61,571 nucleotides of DNA from Armatimonadota bacterium. Lineage in GTDB: Bacteria > Sysuimicrobiota > Sysuimicrobiia > Sysuimicrobiales > Sysuimicrobiaceae. The notes under the pieces were generated by a model, which worked only from the letters and a program-made list of their open reading frames with translations, did no database searches and was not told the DNA's origin. The first letter of the stretch is position 1, and every line of letters begins with the position of its first letter. The position numbers were made by a program, and so were the translations under genes. Positions 7,895-17,044 of the stretch are shown one piece after another. The stretch lies in contig JAVKGX010000011.1 of the NCBI GenBank assembly GCA_031432545.1, forward strand, positions 1-61,571. Reading direction: 5' to 3'.

Positions 7895-8797
7895 ATGGGC
7901 AGCGCGTTCGACGAGCTGCGCGTGTATTTCCGGGGATCCGCGGAAGTCGCTGCGGTGTACCTGTACGGCCGGTACGCTGACGACCAGACCCATCCCGACA
8001 GCGACATCGAGATCGGGATCGTCCTGCCTCCGGAGTCGTCGGAGGAAGACGTCTCCGCGTACATGGAACGGCTGGCGCACGACAATCCGCTGGGCCCGGC
8101 GCACGGTGTGCTGATGCCCTCGGCCCTCAACCAGCACCTGCCACAGGTGGCGCACGAGATGATCCACTACGGGTCGGTGCTGGTGGACAACGACCCGGTC
8201 GCACGCGAGCGGTTCGTACAGATGACCGAAGAGCGGATGCAGGCCGAGAGGCCGCGCCTGCTGGAGGAGGCACGCGAACTGCTGCAGCAGAGCCGCTCGC
8301 TCGGGGAGGGCGTACCGACCTTCCGGCCGCGGTCGGGGCAGCCGATGAAGATGGTGGATCCGGTGCGGGTGGGGTGGCGCCTGGGCCGCGTGCTCACCTC
8401 GCTGGCGGTCATCGAGGTCGGCACGCGCGAGATCGAGGAGGCGGTCCAGGACGCCGAGCGCGTGAACCAGATGATCGGGTGGTTCTCCAATGCGGCGGGG
8501 GCGGCGACCGGAATCGCGAAGGCGATGCTTACCACCTACGACGTGCCGCGCCCACCTCGGCGCTGGCAGGTCTTCTTGCCGCTGGCCGACCTGGGACTGC
8601 TTACGATGGAGCACGCGCTGTGGATGGCGGCGATGGTGGAGACGCGCTGGAGTCTGATGTTCGCCGACACCGTCACCGCTCCCGAACGCGTGCTGATCCA
8701 CATCCGCACCTATCTGCCGCACCTGCTGCAGTTTGCCCGCGTCGCCTGCTGGGCCACGGAGATGCCGACGTTGGGCGAGGCGGCGCGATTGCATTGA
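7895..8797 (+). CDS. MNT nucleotidyltransferase-HEPT single-chain fusion, motifs altered
   Basis: 300 aa. The N-terminal 110 residues look like a minimal nucleotidyltransferase (VYLYGRYADDQTHPDSDIEI). The family signature GSx10DxD is changed: Ser is Arg (G25-R26), while D35, D37 and E39 remain. After a helical linker (about 110-160), residues 165-285 resemble a HEPT/DUF86 four-helix domain (LADLGLLTMEHALWMAAMV, then PERVLIHIRTYLPHLLQFA). The HEPT RNase motif Rx4-6H is not present: it reads R251-WSLM-F256, Phe replacing His. In MntA-HepT toxin-antitoxin pairs these are two separate proteins, the NTase AMPylating the HEPT toxin. Here they are one chain, probably without RNase activity. It is divergent from lysR and has its own -10. 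Confidence 0.7.
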   Translation: MGSAFDELRVYFRGSAEVAAVYLYGRYADDQTHPDSDIEIGIVLPPESSEEDVSAYMERLAHDNPLGPAHGVLMPSALNQHLPQVAHEMIHYGSVLVDNDPVARERFVQMTEERMQAERPRLLEEARELLQQSRSLGEGVPTFRPRSGQPMKMVDPVRVGWRLGRVLTSLAVIEVGTREIEEAVQDAERVNQMIGWFSNAAGAATGIAKAMLTTYDVPRPPRRWQVFLPLADLGLLTMEHALWMAAMVETRWSLMFADTVTAPERVLIHIRTYLPHLLQFARVACWATEMPTLGEAARLH

Positions 8798-8860
8798 AGA
8801 GGGGGATTGGCTTGCGGGCAGCCCGGCGGGGACTGGGCTCCGACCGCTGACCGCCCGTCC

Positions 8861-11800
8861 ATGGACATCCTGTACGGATTCCATCCCACCGTCGCTGCCT
8901 GGTTTCGGACCACGCTGGGTGGACCCACAGCGCCGCAGCGCATGGGCTGGCCGGCGATCGCACGCGGCGAGCACGTGCTGATCTGCGCGCCCACGGGCTC
9001 CGGCAAGACGCTGGCGGCGTTCCTGTGGGCCATCGACGACCTCGTGCGGCGGGCGGAGTCGGGGCAGCTCGCCGACGAGACCGCGGTCGTCTATGTCTCA
9101 CCTCTGCGGGCACTGGGCAACGACATCCACCGCAACCTGACCGAACCGCTGCGGCAGATCCGCGATCTGGCCGCTTCGATGGGATCGCCCCTGCCCGAGA
9201 TCCGGGTGGCGGTCCGCTCGGGCGACACGACGGCGGGCGAGCGCGAGGGCATGGTGCGCAAGCCTCCGCACATCCTGATCACCACGCCGGAGTCTCTGTA
9301 CATCCTGCTGACCGCCGAGCGCAGCCGTCGCTTCTTGCGCACCGCGGGCGCGGTCATCGTCGACGAGATCCACGCGATCGCCCCGGACAAGCGCGGCGCG
9401 CACCTGGCCCTGTCGCTGGAGCGGTTGGACCGGCTGGCCGGCCGTCGCCTGCAGCGAATCGGGCTGTCGGCCACCGTCAGGCCGGTGGAGGAGGTGGCGC
9501 AGCTGCTCGTCGGGAGCGACGGACGGTGCCAGATCGTCGACGCCGGCCACCGGCGCCGTTGGGACCTGTCGGTGTGGGTCCCCTCCCAGCCCCTAGGGCC
9601 TGTTGCCACGCACGAGCTGCGCGGCGAGGTCCTCGACCGGATCGCGCGGCTGGCAGGCGAGCACAGGACGACCCTGGTGTTCGTGAACACACGCCGCATG
9701 GCGGAGCGGGTGGCCCACCTGCTCACCCAGCGGCTGGGCGAGGGCAAGGTCGCAGCGCACCACGGGAGCCTGTCGTTGCGGATGCGGCGGGCCGCCGAGA
9801 GTGGGCTGCGGTCGGGCGAGGTCCCGGTCGTCGTCGCAACCGCCTCGCTGGAACTCGGGATCGACATCGGCCACGTGAACTTGGTGTGCCACATTGGGGC
9901 ACCGCGTGCGATCTCGACGATGCTGCAGCGGGTGGGACGCTCCGGTCACGGCGTGCTCGGCACGCCCAAGGGGGTTTTGTTCCCGCTCACCCGCGACGAG
10001 CTCATCCAGTGCGCGGCGTGCGTTCGCGCCGCTCGGGAAGGAGAACTCGACCGTATCGTGCTCCCCCCTGGCCCGCTGGACGTCCTCGCCCAGCAGATCG
10101 TCGCGGAGTGCGCGGCCGGCGAGATGCGCGAAGCCGAACTGTGGGAGATGGTCCGGCGTGCACATCCGTACCGGAGCCTGCGGCGCGACGACTTCGAGGA
10201 CGTCCTGGAGGTCCTCGCCGACGGCGTGGCCACCTCCCGCGGGCGGCGGGGTGCGTGGCTGCACCGCGACCGGGTCCACGGCATCGTCCGGGGAAGGCGG
10301 GGCGCGCGCCTGGCCGCGATTACCTGCGGTGGGGCGATCCCCGACGTTGCCGACTACGACGTGGTGGAGGATCCCACGGAGACGTTCCTCGGCAAAGTCA
10401 ACGAAGACTTCGCCGTGGAGTCGATGGAGGGTGACGTCTTCCTCCTCGGCAACGCTTCTTGGCGGATCCGACGGGTGGAGTCCGGCCGCGTCCGGGTGGT
10501 CGATGCCGGCGGCCAGCCGCCGTCGGTCCCGTTCTGGTTGGGCGAAGCACCCGCGCGCACCCCGGAACTGTCCGAAGCTGTGGCAGCGGTGCGCGAACGG
10601 GTGGAAGCCGGGCTGGTGGATCGTGAGGCGACGATCGCCTGGCTGCAGGCCGACTGCGGGGTCGACCGCGGTGGGGCGGAGCAGATCGTCGAGTACGTGG
10701 GCCAGACCCAGCTGGCCCTGGGAAGGGTGCCGACGGGGCGGCGCGTCGTTGCGGAGCGCTTCTTCGACGAGGCCGGAGGGATGCAGCTGGTCGTTCATGC
10801 CCCGTTCGGCGCCCGGATCAACCGGGCGTGGGGACTCGCGCTGCGCAAGCGTTTTTGCGTGACGTTCGACTTCGAGCTGCAGGCCGCGGCGACCGACGAC
10901 GGGATCGTGCTGTCGCTGGGCGAGCAGCACAGCTTTCCGCTGGACAGCGTGTTCGCGTTCGTCCGTCCGCACAATCTGCTGGACAGCCTCACGCAATCCG
11001 TCCTGCAGCACCCGGTGTTCGGAACCCGTTTCCGGCAGAATGCACAGCGGTCGCTGGCCCTGCTGCGGTTCGAGCGTGGCCGCCGGGTCCCGATGCCGAT
11101 CCAGCGGATGCGCTCGGAGGATTTGCTCGCATCGGTGTTTCCGGAGCAGGTCGCCTGCCAGGACAACCGTCCACCAGGTCCCATCACACCGCCCGACCAC
11201 CCGCTCGTCACCGAGACGCTGCGCGACTGCCTGCACGGGTGGATGGACACCGAGGGGCTGCGAACGATCCTTGAGCGCATCGAGGCGGGCGAGATCGAGG
11301 CGGTCGCCGTGGAGACCCCGCGGCCGTCGCCGATGTCGCACGAGATCCTCAACGCGAATCCCTATGCGTTCCTGGACGAAGCGCCGCTGGAGGAACGCCG
11401 CGCGCGGGCGGTCGCGCTGCGCCGGACTGACCCCGAACTCGCCAGGGGCGCAGGGGCGCTCGATCCGGTCGCGATCGAGACGGTGCGCGCGCAGGTGTGG
11501 CCCGACGTGCGCGACGCCGACGAACTGCACGACTTCTTGCTGTCGGTGGTCCTGCTGCCGATCTCCGAGGCCGGGGCGTGGGAGGGATTGGCCCAGCGCC
11601 TGGTGTCCGACCGACGCGCGACCGTGGCGTCGTGGGCCGCACCCTCGGGCACTTTGATGCGGGCCTACGTCGCGGCCGAGCGCCTGGAGTCCACGCGCCG
11701 GGCGCTGGGCGACGTCCGCATCGAACCTACCGTCGTCGCGCCGCCGCTGCGCCGCAGTCGGGCGGAGCCCACGCGCGAAGAGGCGCTTCGGTGCATCGTC

Positions 11801-13168
11801 GGGGGATGGGCGCAGCACCTGGGGCCGGTCACCGTCCCGGATCTTGCCCGCCGCTTGGGTCTCGATCCATCCGAGGTCGCTTGCGCGATGGTCGCGCTGG
11901 AGTCGCTCGGGGCGGTGTTGCGCGGCACCTTCACGCCGGGAGCGGGTGCCGAGGAGTGGTGCGACCGGCGCGTGCTGGCCCGGATCCACCGGCTGACCGT
12001 TGCGACGCTGCGGCGGGAGGTCGAACCGGTCTGTGCGACTGACTTCGTGCGATTCTTACTGCGCTGGCAGCACGTCCAGCCGGGCACCCAGCTGCACGGC
12101 CGCGAGGGCCTGGCGCAGGTGATTCGCCAGCTCCAGGGACTGGAGCTGCCGGCGCCGGCGTGGGAGTCGTGGGTCTTCCCTGCCCGTGTGGCGGGCTACA
12201 GCCCCGCCGACCTGGAGACGCTGTGCCTCTCGGGGGTGGTGGCGTGGGGCCGGCTCACCGGCGGCGACGAGGAGGCCGGTCAGACGAATGGGATCGATCG
12301 GCGGCCGGTACCCACCCGCAGCACACCGATCGCGTTTATGCTCCGCGAGCATATTCCGCTGATCTTACCTCCGCGCGGTGCCGACCCCGACGTGCGGTGT
12401 CTGTCGGGCGCCGCGCAGGAAGTGGTGCGTTTCCTGTCCACCCACGGCGCGTCGTTTTTCACGGACATCGTCCGGGGCTGCGGATTGCTCGCCGCGGAGG
12501 TCGAAGACGCCCTTTGGGAGTGCGTCTGCGCGGGGTTGGTGACGGGGGATGGGGTCGCCGGGCTGCGGGTGCTGCTCGGCCAAGCCGCGCGTGCACGCCA
12601 GAGGACCCGCAACCTGCGCGCGGTCCCGACCCGATTCTCCGCGGCGTTCGGCAGGTACGTGCCGACGGGACGCTGGGGTCTGTGGCGCCCGCCCGACGAG
12701 ATGGTGACGCCACAGCGGCGGCACGAGGCGATGGCCCAGCACCTGTTGGTGCGCTACGGGGTCGTCTTCCGCGAACTGTGCGCACGGGAACGGTGCGCCC
12801 CGCCGTGGCGGGTGTTGGTCGACATTTACCGCAGATGGGAGGCGCAGCAGCGGATCCGTGGAGGCCGTTTCGTCTCGGGGTTTGCTGGCGAGCAGTTCGC
12901 CCTGCCGGAGGCGCTCGAGGCGCTGCGCGCGGTCCGGCGGGCGCCCGCCGAACGCGAGGTCGTGGTTGTCTCGGCGGCGGACCCGACCAACCTGGTCGGC
13001 GTCGTGCTGCCGGGCGAACGGGTGCCAGCGCGTTCGGGGCTCGTCGTCGCTTATCGCAACGGAGCGGTGTGCGACGTCGGGACGCTGGGCGCCGTCCGCA
13101 GCCGTCTGCTCGCCGACATCGTCGGGGCGACCCGGGCTGACGGACTTCGACATCGCCCGTATCCCTGA
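8861..13168 (+). CDS. lhr: Lhr-family large ATP-dependent helicase
   Basis: 1435 aa from ATG 8861 ([15 protein letters not shown]). The core comes first: Walker [38 protein letters not shown], the DEIH box [57 protein letters not shown] and QRVGRSGH. It is followed by the winged-helix and beta-barrel region typical of Lhr-Core and a long C-terminal extension, so this is full-length Lhr rather than the short core form. Lhr enzymes are 3'-to-5' DNA translocases induced in DNA repair. A GTG-type extension upstream to 8807 is possible, but [15 protein letters not shown] matches a natural N terminus. No ligase or metallophosphoesterase partner adjoins it. Confidence 0.92.
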   Translation: MDILYGFHPTVAAWFRTTLGGPTAPQRMGWPAIARGEHVLICAPTGSGKTLAAFLWAIDDLVRRAESGQLADETAVVYVSPLRALGNDIHRNLTEPLRQIRDLAASMGSPLPEIRVAVRSGDTTAGEREGMVRKPPHILITTPESLYILLTAERSRRFLRTAGAVIVDEIHAIAPDKRGAHLALSLERLDRLAGRRLQRIGLSATVRPVEEVAQLLVGSDGRCQIVDAGHRRRWDLSVWVPSQPLGPVATHELRGEVLDRIARLAGEHRTTLVFVNTRRMAERVAHLLTQRLGEGKVAAHHGSLSLRMRRAAESGLRSGEVPVVVATASLELGIDIGHVNLVCHIGAPRAISTMLQRVGRSGHGVLGTPKGVLFPLTRDELIQCAACVRAAREGELDRIVLPPGPLDVLAQQIVAECAAGEMREAELWEMVRRAHPYRSLRRDDFEDVLEVLADGVATSRGRRGAWLHRDRVHGIVRGRRGARLAAITCGGAIPDVADYDVVEDPTETFLGKVNEDFAVESMEGDVFLLGNASWRIRRVESGRVRVVDAGGQPPSVPFWLGEAPARTPELSEAVAAVRERVEAGLVDREATIAWLQADCGVDRGGAEQIVEYVGQTQLALGRVPTGRRVVAERFFDEAGGMQLVVHAPFGARINRAWGLALRKRFCVTFDFELQAAATDDGIVLSLGEQHSFPLDSVFAFVRPHNLLDSLTQSVLQHPVFGTRFRQNAQRSLALLRFERGRRVPMPIQRMRSEDLLASVFPEQVACQDNRPPGPITPPDHPLVTETLRDCLHGWMDTEGLRTILERIEAGEIEAVAVETPRPSPMSHEILNANPYAFLDEAPLEERRARAVALRRTDPELARGAGALDPVAIETVRAQVWPDVRDADELHDFLLSVVLLPISEAGAWEGLAQRLVSDRRATVASWAAPSGTLMRAYVAAERLESTRRALGDVRIEPTVVAPPLRRSRAEPTREEALRCIVGGWAQHLGPVTVPDLARRLGLDPSEVACAMVALESLGAVLRGTFTPGAGAEEWCDRRVLARIHRLTVATLRREVEPVCATDFVRFLLRWQHVQPGTQLHGREGLAQVIRQLQGLELPAPAWESWVFPARVAGYSPADLETLCLSGVVAWGRLTGGDEEAGQTNGIDRRPVPTRSTPIAFMLREHIPLILPPRGADPDVRCLSGAAQEVVRFLSTHGASFFTDIVRGCGLLAAEVEDALWECVCAGLVTGDGVAGLRVLLGQAARARQRTRNLRAVPTRFSAAFGRYVPTGRWGLWRPPDEMVTPQRRHEAMAQHLLVRYGVVFRELCARERCAPPWRVLVDIYRRWEAQQRIRGGRFVSGFAGEQFALPEALEALRAVRRAPAEREVVVVSAADPTNLVGVVLPGERVPARSGLVVAYRNGAVCDVGTLGAVRSRLLADIVGATRADGLRHRPYP

Positions 13169-13251
13169 ACCCCGTTCCCCATCGCCCCCCCGCCATCCGG
13201 TTCGCCATAGGAGTTCCGGGCCGGAGTGCCGAAAGGCGGTCTCGGGAGCCC

Positions 13252-14631
13252 ATGGCGAAACGCGTCCTGGTTGTCGACGACGAGGAGAACATCCGGACCC
13301 TGATCACGCAGATTCTGCGGCGCGAGGGGTTCGAGGTGGAGACCGCCGCGGACGGAGCCGCCGGCCTGGCGCGTGCGCAGTCGGGTGAGTTCGACCTGAT
13401 CCTGCTCGACGTGCGCACCCCGAAGATGGATGGGATGACGGTGCTGCGCGAGCTGCGGCGCGTCGACCCCAGCGCGATCGTCATCATCGTCACCGGATAC
13501 GGCACGCTGGAGATGGCCGTCGAGGCGATGCGCAACGGCGCGTTCGACTACGTCCCCAAGCCGTTCAAGCAGGACGAGCTGCTCGTCAAGATCCGCCGCG
13601 CGCTCGAACACGAGCAGCTGCTGGAGGAGAACCGCCAGCTCCACGAGGAGCTGCGGCGGACGTTCAAGTTCGAGGGCATCATCGGCACCTCGCCGAAGAT
13701 GCAGGAGGTGCTGCGCGTGGCGGCGGCGGTGGCGCCGACCGACGCGACCGTCCTCCTGTACGGAGAGACGGGGACCGGCAAGGAAGTGCTTGCGCGCTCC
13801 ATTCACTACCAGAGCCACCGCGCCGAAGGACCGTTCGTGCCGATCAACTGCGGGGCGATCCCCGAGACCCTGTTGGAGACCGAACTGTTCGGCCACGAGA
13901 AGGGAGCGTTCACCAGCGCAGTTGGCAGCCGCATGGGCAAGTTTGAGGCGGCCGACGGGGGGACGATCTTCCTGGACGAGATCGGCGACATGAGCGCGGC
14001 GATGCAGGTGAAACTGCTGCGCGTGCTGCAGGAGCGGGCATTCGAGCGCGTGGGCGGCAACAGGGTCATCCGCGTCGACGTCCGCGTCATCGCCGCGACG
14101 AACAAGGACCTGCGCCAGGCGATCCGCAACGGTGCCTTCCGTGAGGACCTCTTCTACCGGCTCAGTGTGGTGCCGATCGAACTGCCCCCGCTGCGCGACC
14201 GGCCCGACGACATCCCCGTGCTGGCCCAGCATTTTTTGGAGAAGTACCGGGAGCGCTATCGCAAACCGATCCAGGGGTTCAGTGCGCAAGCGGTGCGCAA
14301 GCTGCGCAGGTACACGTGGCCGGGCAACGTGCGGGAGCTGGAGTTCGCCGTCGAGCGCGCGGTCATCCTGTCGCGCACCACGGAGATCTGGGCCGAAGAC
14401 CTGTGGCTGGGCGATGGCGTACCCGCGCCGGCAGAAGAGGCCATCCCCGCGCTGGCGGCGGTGGAGAGGCAGCACATCGTCAGGGTGTTGCAGCACACCG
14501 AGTGGGACACCCGGACCGCAGCGAAGACGCTGGGGCTGTCGGCGGCTGCCCTGCGCAAGAAGATGGACCAGCACGGCATCGCCCCACCGGCGGCGGAGGC
14601 ACCGGAACCCAGAAAGGCCCGCGGCCGGTGA
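13252..14631 (+). CDS. NtrC-family sigma-54-dependent response regulator
   Basis: 459 aa. The receiver domain (1-120) has [11 protein letters not shown], the phospho-acceptor in [13 protein letters not shown] and the Lys of VPKPFKQ. The AAA+ domain (about 140-380) has Walker [16 protein letters not shown], Walker [13 protein letters not shown] and the arginine region [23 protein letters not shown] Fis-type helix-turn-helix closes it ([19 protein letters not shown]). The sigma-54 contact loop reads GAFTSA (218-223) instead of GAFTGA: the critical Thr is kept and Gly becomes Ser. No histidine kinase lies alongside. It sits 52 bases upstream of rpoN, so activator and sigma factor are probably co-expressed. 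GGGAG precedes the ATG. Confidence 0.93.
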   Translation: MAKRVLVVDDEENIRTLITQILRREGFEVETAADGAAGLARAQSGEFDLILLDVRTPKMDGMTVLRELRRVDPSAIVIIVTGYGTLEMAVEAMRNGAFDYVPKPFKQDELLVKIRRALEHEQLLEENRQLHEELRRTFKFEGIIGTSPKMQEVLRVAAAVAPTDATVLLYGETGTGKEVLARSIHYQSHRAEGPFVPINCGAIPETLLETELFGHEKGAFTSAVGSRMGKFEAADGGTIFLDEIGDMSAAMQVKLLRVLQERAFERVGGNRVIRVDVRVIAATNKDLRQAIRNGAFREDLFYRLSVVPIELPPLRDRPDDIPVLAQHFLEKYRERYRKPIQGFSAQAVRKLRRYTWPGNVRELEFAVERAVILSRTTEIWAEDLWLGDGVPAPAEEAIPALAAVERQHIVRVLQHTEWDTRTAAKTLGLSAAALRKKMDQHGIAPPAAEAPEPRKARGR

Positions 14632-14683
14632 GGGTCCGGCCTGACGGGGCGTCGGCCGAAGGGGAGGGCGCTGAAAAGCGACC

Positions 14684-16117
14684 ATGGAGATCCGTCCTGG
14701 GGTCGAGATCGCCCCGCTGCCGCAGCAGCGGATGGTCCCCAAGCTCATGGCGGTCAACGCCGTCCTGGTGCTGCCGCTGCCGCAACTGGAAGTCCGCATC
14801 GAGGAGGAGCTCCACGCCAACCCCGCGCTGGAACGCGCGGAGAGCGCCTGTCCGAGGTGCGGGGCCGAGATGAGGGGGCCGCTGTGCCACGCCTGCGGCC
14901 ACGTGCTGGGTGAGCCGCTGGGCGAGGAAACCGTGCCGTCGACGCGTTCGGCGGACGACGACTTCGACCCTGTCGCGCACGTGATGGCGGAGGTGTCGCT
15001 TCAAGACTACCTGCTGCTCCAGCTGGGCGCCCGGGATCTCAAAGGACGCCGCCGCGCCCTGGCGGAGTTCCTCATCGGCAGTGTTGACGAGCGCGGCTAT
15101 CTGGTGGCGGACCTGGACGAGGCGGCCGGCCGTTTCCGCGTGTCGCGGCGGACCGCCGAGGAAGTCCTGGCACTGATCCAGACGTTCGAGCCGACCGGTG
15201 TCGCCGCACGCTCGGTCGAGGAGTGCCTGCTGCTGCAGCTGCGGGCGCTCGAACCCTCGGAGACGAACGGCCTCGCCCAGCGGATCGTCATGGAAGGTCT
15301 GCTGCCCGACCTCGGGCGGGGACAGTACGCGAAGATCGCCCAGCGGCTGGGCACCACGCCGCAGGCGGTCCGCGACGTGCACACCTACATCCGCCGGCAT
15401 CTGGTGCCATACCCGGCGGACCGCTACGAGGCCGAGCGCGAGGGCGGAGGGCGCCTGCGCCCGCAGGAGGTGCCGCGTCCGGACGTCGTGATCGTGCGGA
15501 CCCCCCGGGGCTACGCGGTCGAAGTCGCCGGACCTCCGGCGATGGGCCTGCGGGTGAACGACGTGTACCGCGAGCTGTACCGCCGCGCCCGCAGGTCTCC
15601 GGAGGAGTTCGCTGCGCACGCGCGGGAACACATCCGCGACCACGTCAACCGGGCGAAGCTGTTCATCGAGACGGTCAAGCGGAGGAACTGGACGCTGCGG
15701 TCGATCGTCGAGGCCATCGTCCAGGCGCAGCGCGAGTTCCTCGACCGGGGGGTGGAGCACCTCAAGCCTTTGACGCTGGCGATGGTGGCCGCCCAGGTGG
15801 GGGTGAGCGAGTCCACCGTCAGCCGCGCGCTGGACGGGAAGTACGTGCAGCTGCCCAGCGGGCGGGTCGTCAGCTGCCAGGTCTTCTTCGACGGTTCGCT
15901 GCCGGTCAAGGAACGCATCCGCCACCTGGTGGCCACCGAAGAACCGGACGCGCCGTACACCGACCGTGAGATCGCAACGCGGCTGCGGCGCGAGGGCATC
16001 CGCATCGCGCGGAGGACGGCGGCCAAGTACCGCGAGGAGATGGGCATTCCGCCCTCGGCGGCACGCCGGGAACGCGGTGAGGTACGACCGCGCGGCGCAG
16101 TCGCCGGATCCGCCTGA
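14684..16117 (+). CDS. rpoN: RNA polymerase sigma-54 factor with a Cys4 insertion
   Basis: 477 aa. Region I is present but divergent (PQQRMVPKLMAVNAVLVLPL). Directly after it, C56-P-R-C59 and C68-H-A-C71 form a CxxC-x8-CxxC knuckle, a probable zinc ribbon that standard RpoN proteins lack. The core-binding domain follows (LGARDLKGRRRALAEFLIGSVDERGYLV ... FEPTGVAARSVEECLLLQL). The DNA-binding part has a helix-turn-helix (VAAQVGVSESTVSRALDGKYVQLPSG) and the RpoN box near the C terminus (ARRTAAKYREEMGIPPSAAR, consensus ARRTVAKYRE). It recognises -24/-12 promoters and needs an AAA+ activator such as the gene just upstream. Confidence 0.94.
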   Translation: MEIRPGVEIAPLPQQRMVPKLMAVNAVLVLPLPQLEVRIEEELHANPALERAESACPRCGAEMRGPLCHACGHVLGEPLGEETVPSTRSADDDFDPVAHVMAEVSLQDYLLLQLGARDLKGRRRALAEFLIGSVDERGYLVADLDEAAGRFRVSRRTAEEVLALIQTFEPTGVAARSVEECLLLQLRALEPSETNGLAQRIVMEGLLPDLGRGQYAKIAQRLGTTPQAVRDVHTYIRRHLVPYPADRYEAEREGGGRLRPQEVPRPDVVIVRTPRGYAVEVAGPPAMGLRVNDVYRELYRRARRSPEEFAAHAREHIRDHVNRAKLFIETVKRRNWTLRSIVEAIVQAQREFLDRGVEHLKPLTLAMVAAQVGVSESTVSRALDGKYVQLPSGRVVSCQVFFDGSLPVKERIRHLVATEEPDAPYTDREIATRLRREGIRIARRTAAKYREEMGIPPSAARRERGEVRPRGAVAGSA

Positions 16118-16214
16118 GCGCCGCGCGTGAATTTGTCAAGACTGCCCGACCGCGCCACGGGACGGTACGCTGTTGGAGGTTCCGCCTGACGGTGGTGCGG
16201 ACGGAGGGTGCGCC

Positions 16215-16490
16215 GTGCGGATCGACGTGCAGCCCACACCCAACGTGCACGCCCTGAAGTTCATCCTGGACCGCCGGGTGACTGAGGGGAAGAGCCAGAC
16301 GTACACCGCGGTCGAACAGGCCGCCGAGGCGCCCCTGGCCCGCAGACTCCTGTCGGTGCCGGGCGTGCGGATGGTCTTCTTGCTGAACGACTTCATCACG
16401 CTGACGCGCGACCCCGACGCCGACTGGAACGCGATCGTGCCGGAAGCCGAACGCATCATTCGCGAACACTACAGGAGCGAAGGGGACTAG
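16215..16490 (+). CDS. Nfu/NifU N-terminal-domain protein
   Basis: 91 aa from GTG 16215, with GGAGG at 16203-16207. It matches the Nfu N-terminal domain, not the cysteine-bearing cluster scaffold: IDVQPTPNVHALKFILDRRV, then LARRLLSVPGVRMVFLLNDFITLTRDPDADW and a C-terminal helix. It has no Cys, so it cannot hold a cluster by itself. It ends 2 bases before the 2Fe-2S subunit of a molybdenum hydroxylase, suggesting help in cluster delivery or folding. That link is inference from adjacency. Confidence 0.8.
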   Translation: MRIDVQPTPNVHALKFILDRRVTEGKSQTYTAVEQAAEAPLARRLLSVPGVRMVFLLNDFITLTRDPDADWNAIVPEAERIIREHYRSEGD

Positions 16491-16492
16491 GC

Positions 16493-16960
16493 GTGGTCGT
16501 GCTCCGCGTCAACGGCCGGGACCACAGCCTCGACATCACGGCCCACCGCACCCTGCTGCGGGTTCTTCGGGACGACCTGCACCTGCGCGGGACCAAGGAT
16601 CCCTGCGAGCGCGGCAGTTGCGGTGGCTGTACGGTGCTCGTCGACGGCCGGGCGGTGTACAGCTGTCTGCTGCTGGCCGTCACGTGCGCCGGACGCCAGA
16701 TCACGACGATCGAGGGCCTGGACGGCGGGGCGCTGCACCCGATCCAGCGGGCGTTCGTCGAACACGATGCGCTGCAGTGCGGTTACTGTACCCCGGCGCA
16801 GATCCTGACGGCGAAGGCGCTGCTGGGCACCCGACCCGAACCGTCCGAGGCCGAGGTCCGGGAGGCGATGTCCGGCGTCCTGTGCCGCTGCGGCTCCTAC
16901 CCGAAGATCCTGCGCGCGGTCCTGACCGCCGCGGGCGCGATGAGGGCGCACGGCGGGTAG
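16493..16960 (+). CDS. Molybdenum hydroxylase small subunit, two 2Fe-2S clusters
   Basis: 155 aa from GTG 16493, 2 bases after the Nfu-N-like stop. The plant-type ferredoxin cluster is bound by CERGSCGGC plus the later C of YSCLLLAV. The C-terminal helical cluster is bound by QCGYCTPAQIL and LCRCGSYPKIL. Electrons from the Mo site pass through these clusters to FAD. The family covers CO dehydrogenase small subunits and aldehyde, xanthine and aromatic hydroxylases; sequence does not separate these. The large and FAD subunits follow. Confidence 0.93.
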   Translation: MVVLRVNGRDHSLDITAHRTLLRVLRDDLHLRGTKDPCERGSCGGCTVLVDGRAVYSCLLLAVTCAGRQITTIEGLDGGALHPIQRAFVEHDALQCGYCTPAQILTAKALLGTRPEPSEAEVREAMSGVLCRCGSYPKILRAVLTAAGAMRAHGG

Positions 16961-17044
16961 GGGCAGGGCTGGTCCGCGCACGCAACGGGTCGATGGCACC
17001 CGGCGGCCACCGAGAGCCGCATTCTTTCGATCGAGGCTTGCGCC

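Noticed and set aside
9593-11989. 798-codon open frame antisense to lhr
   Set aside because: No recognisable domain and entirely covered by conserved helicase sequence on the other strand.
13051-14820. 589-codon minus-strand frame across the sigma-54 activator
   Set aside because: Shadow of the activator gene; no conserved features.
13169-16214. -24/-12 (sigma-54) promoters near rpoN
   Set aside because: TGGCAC-like strings exist in the window but none has a TTGC element at the right distance in an intergenic region.
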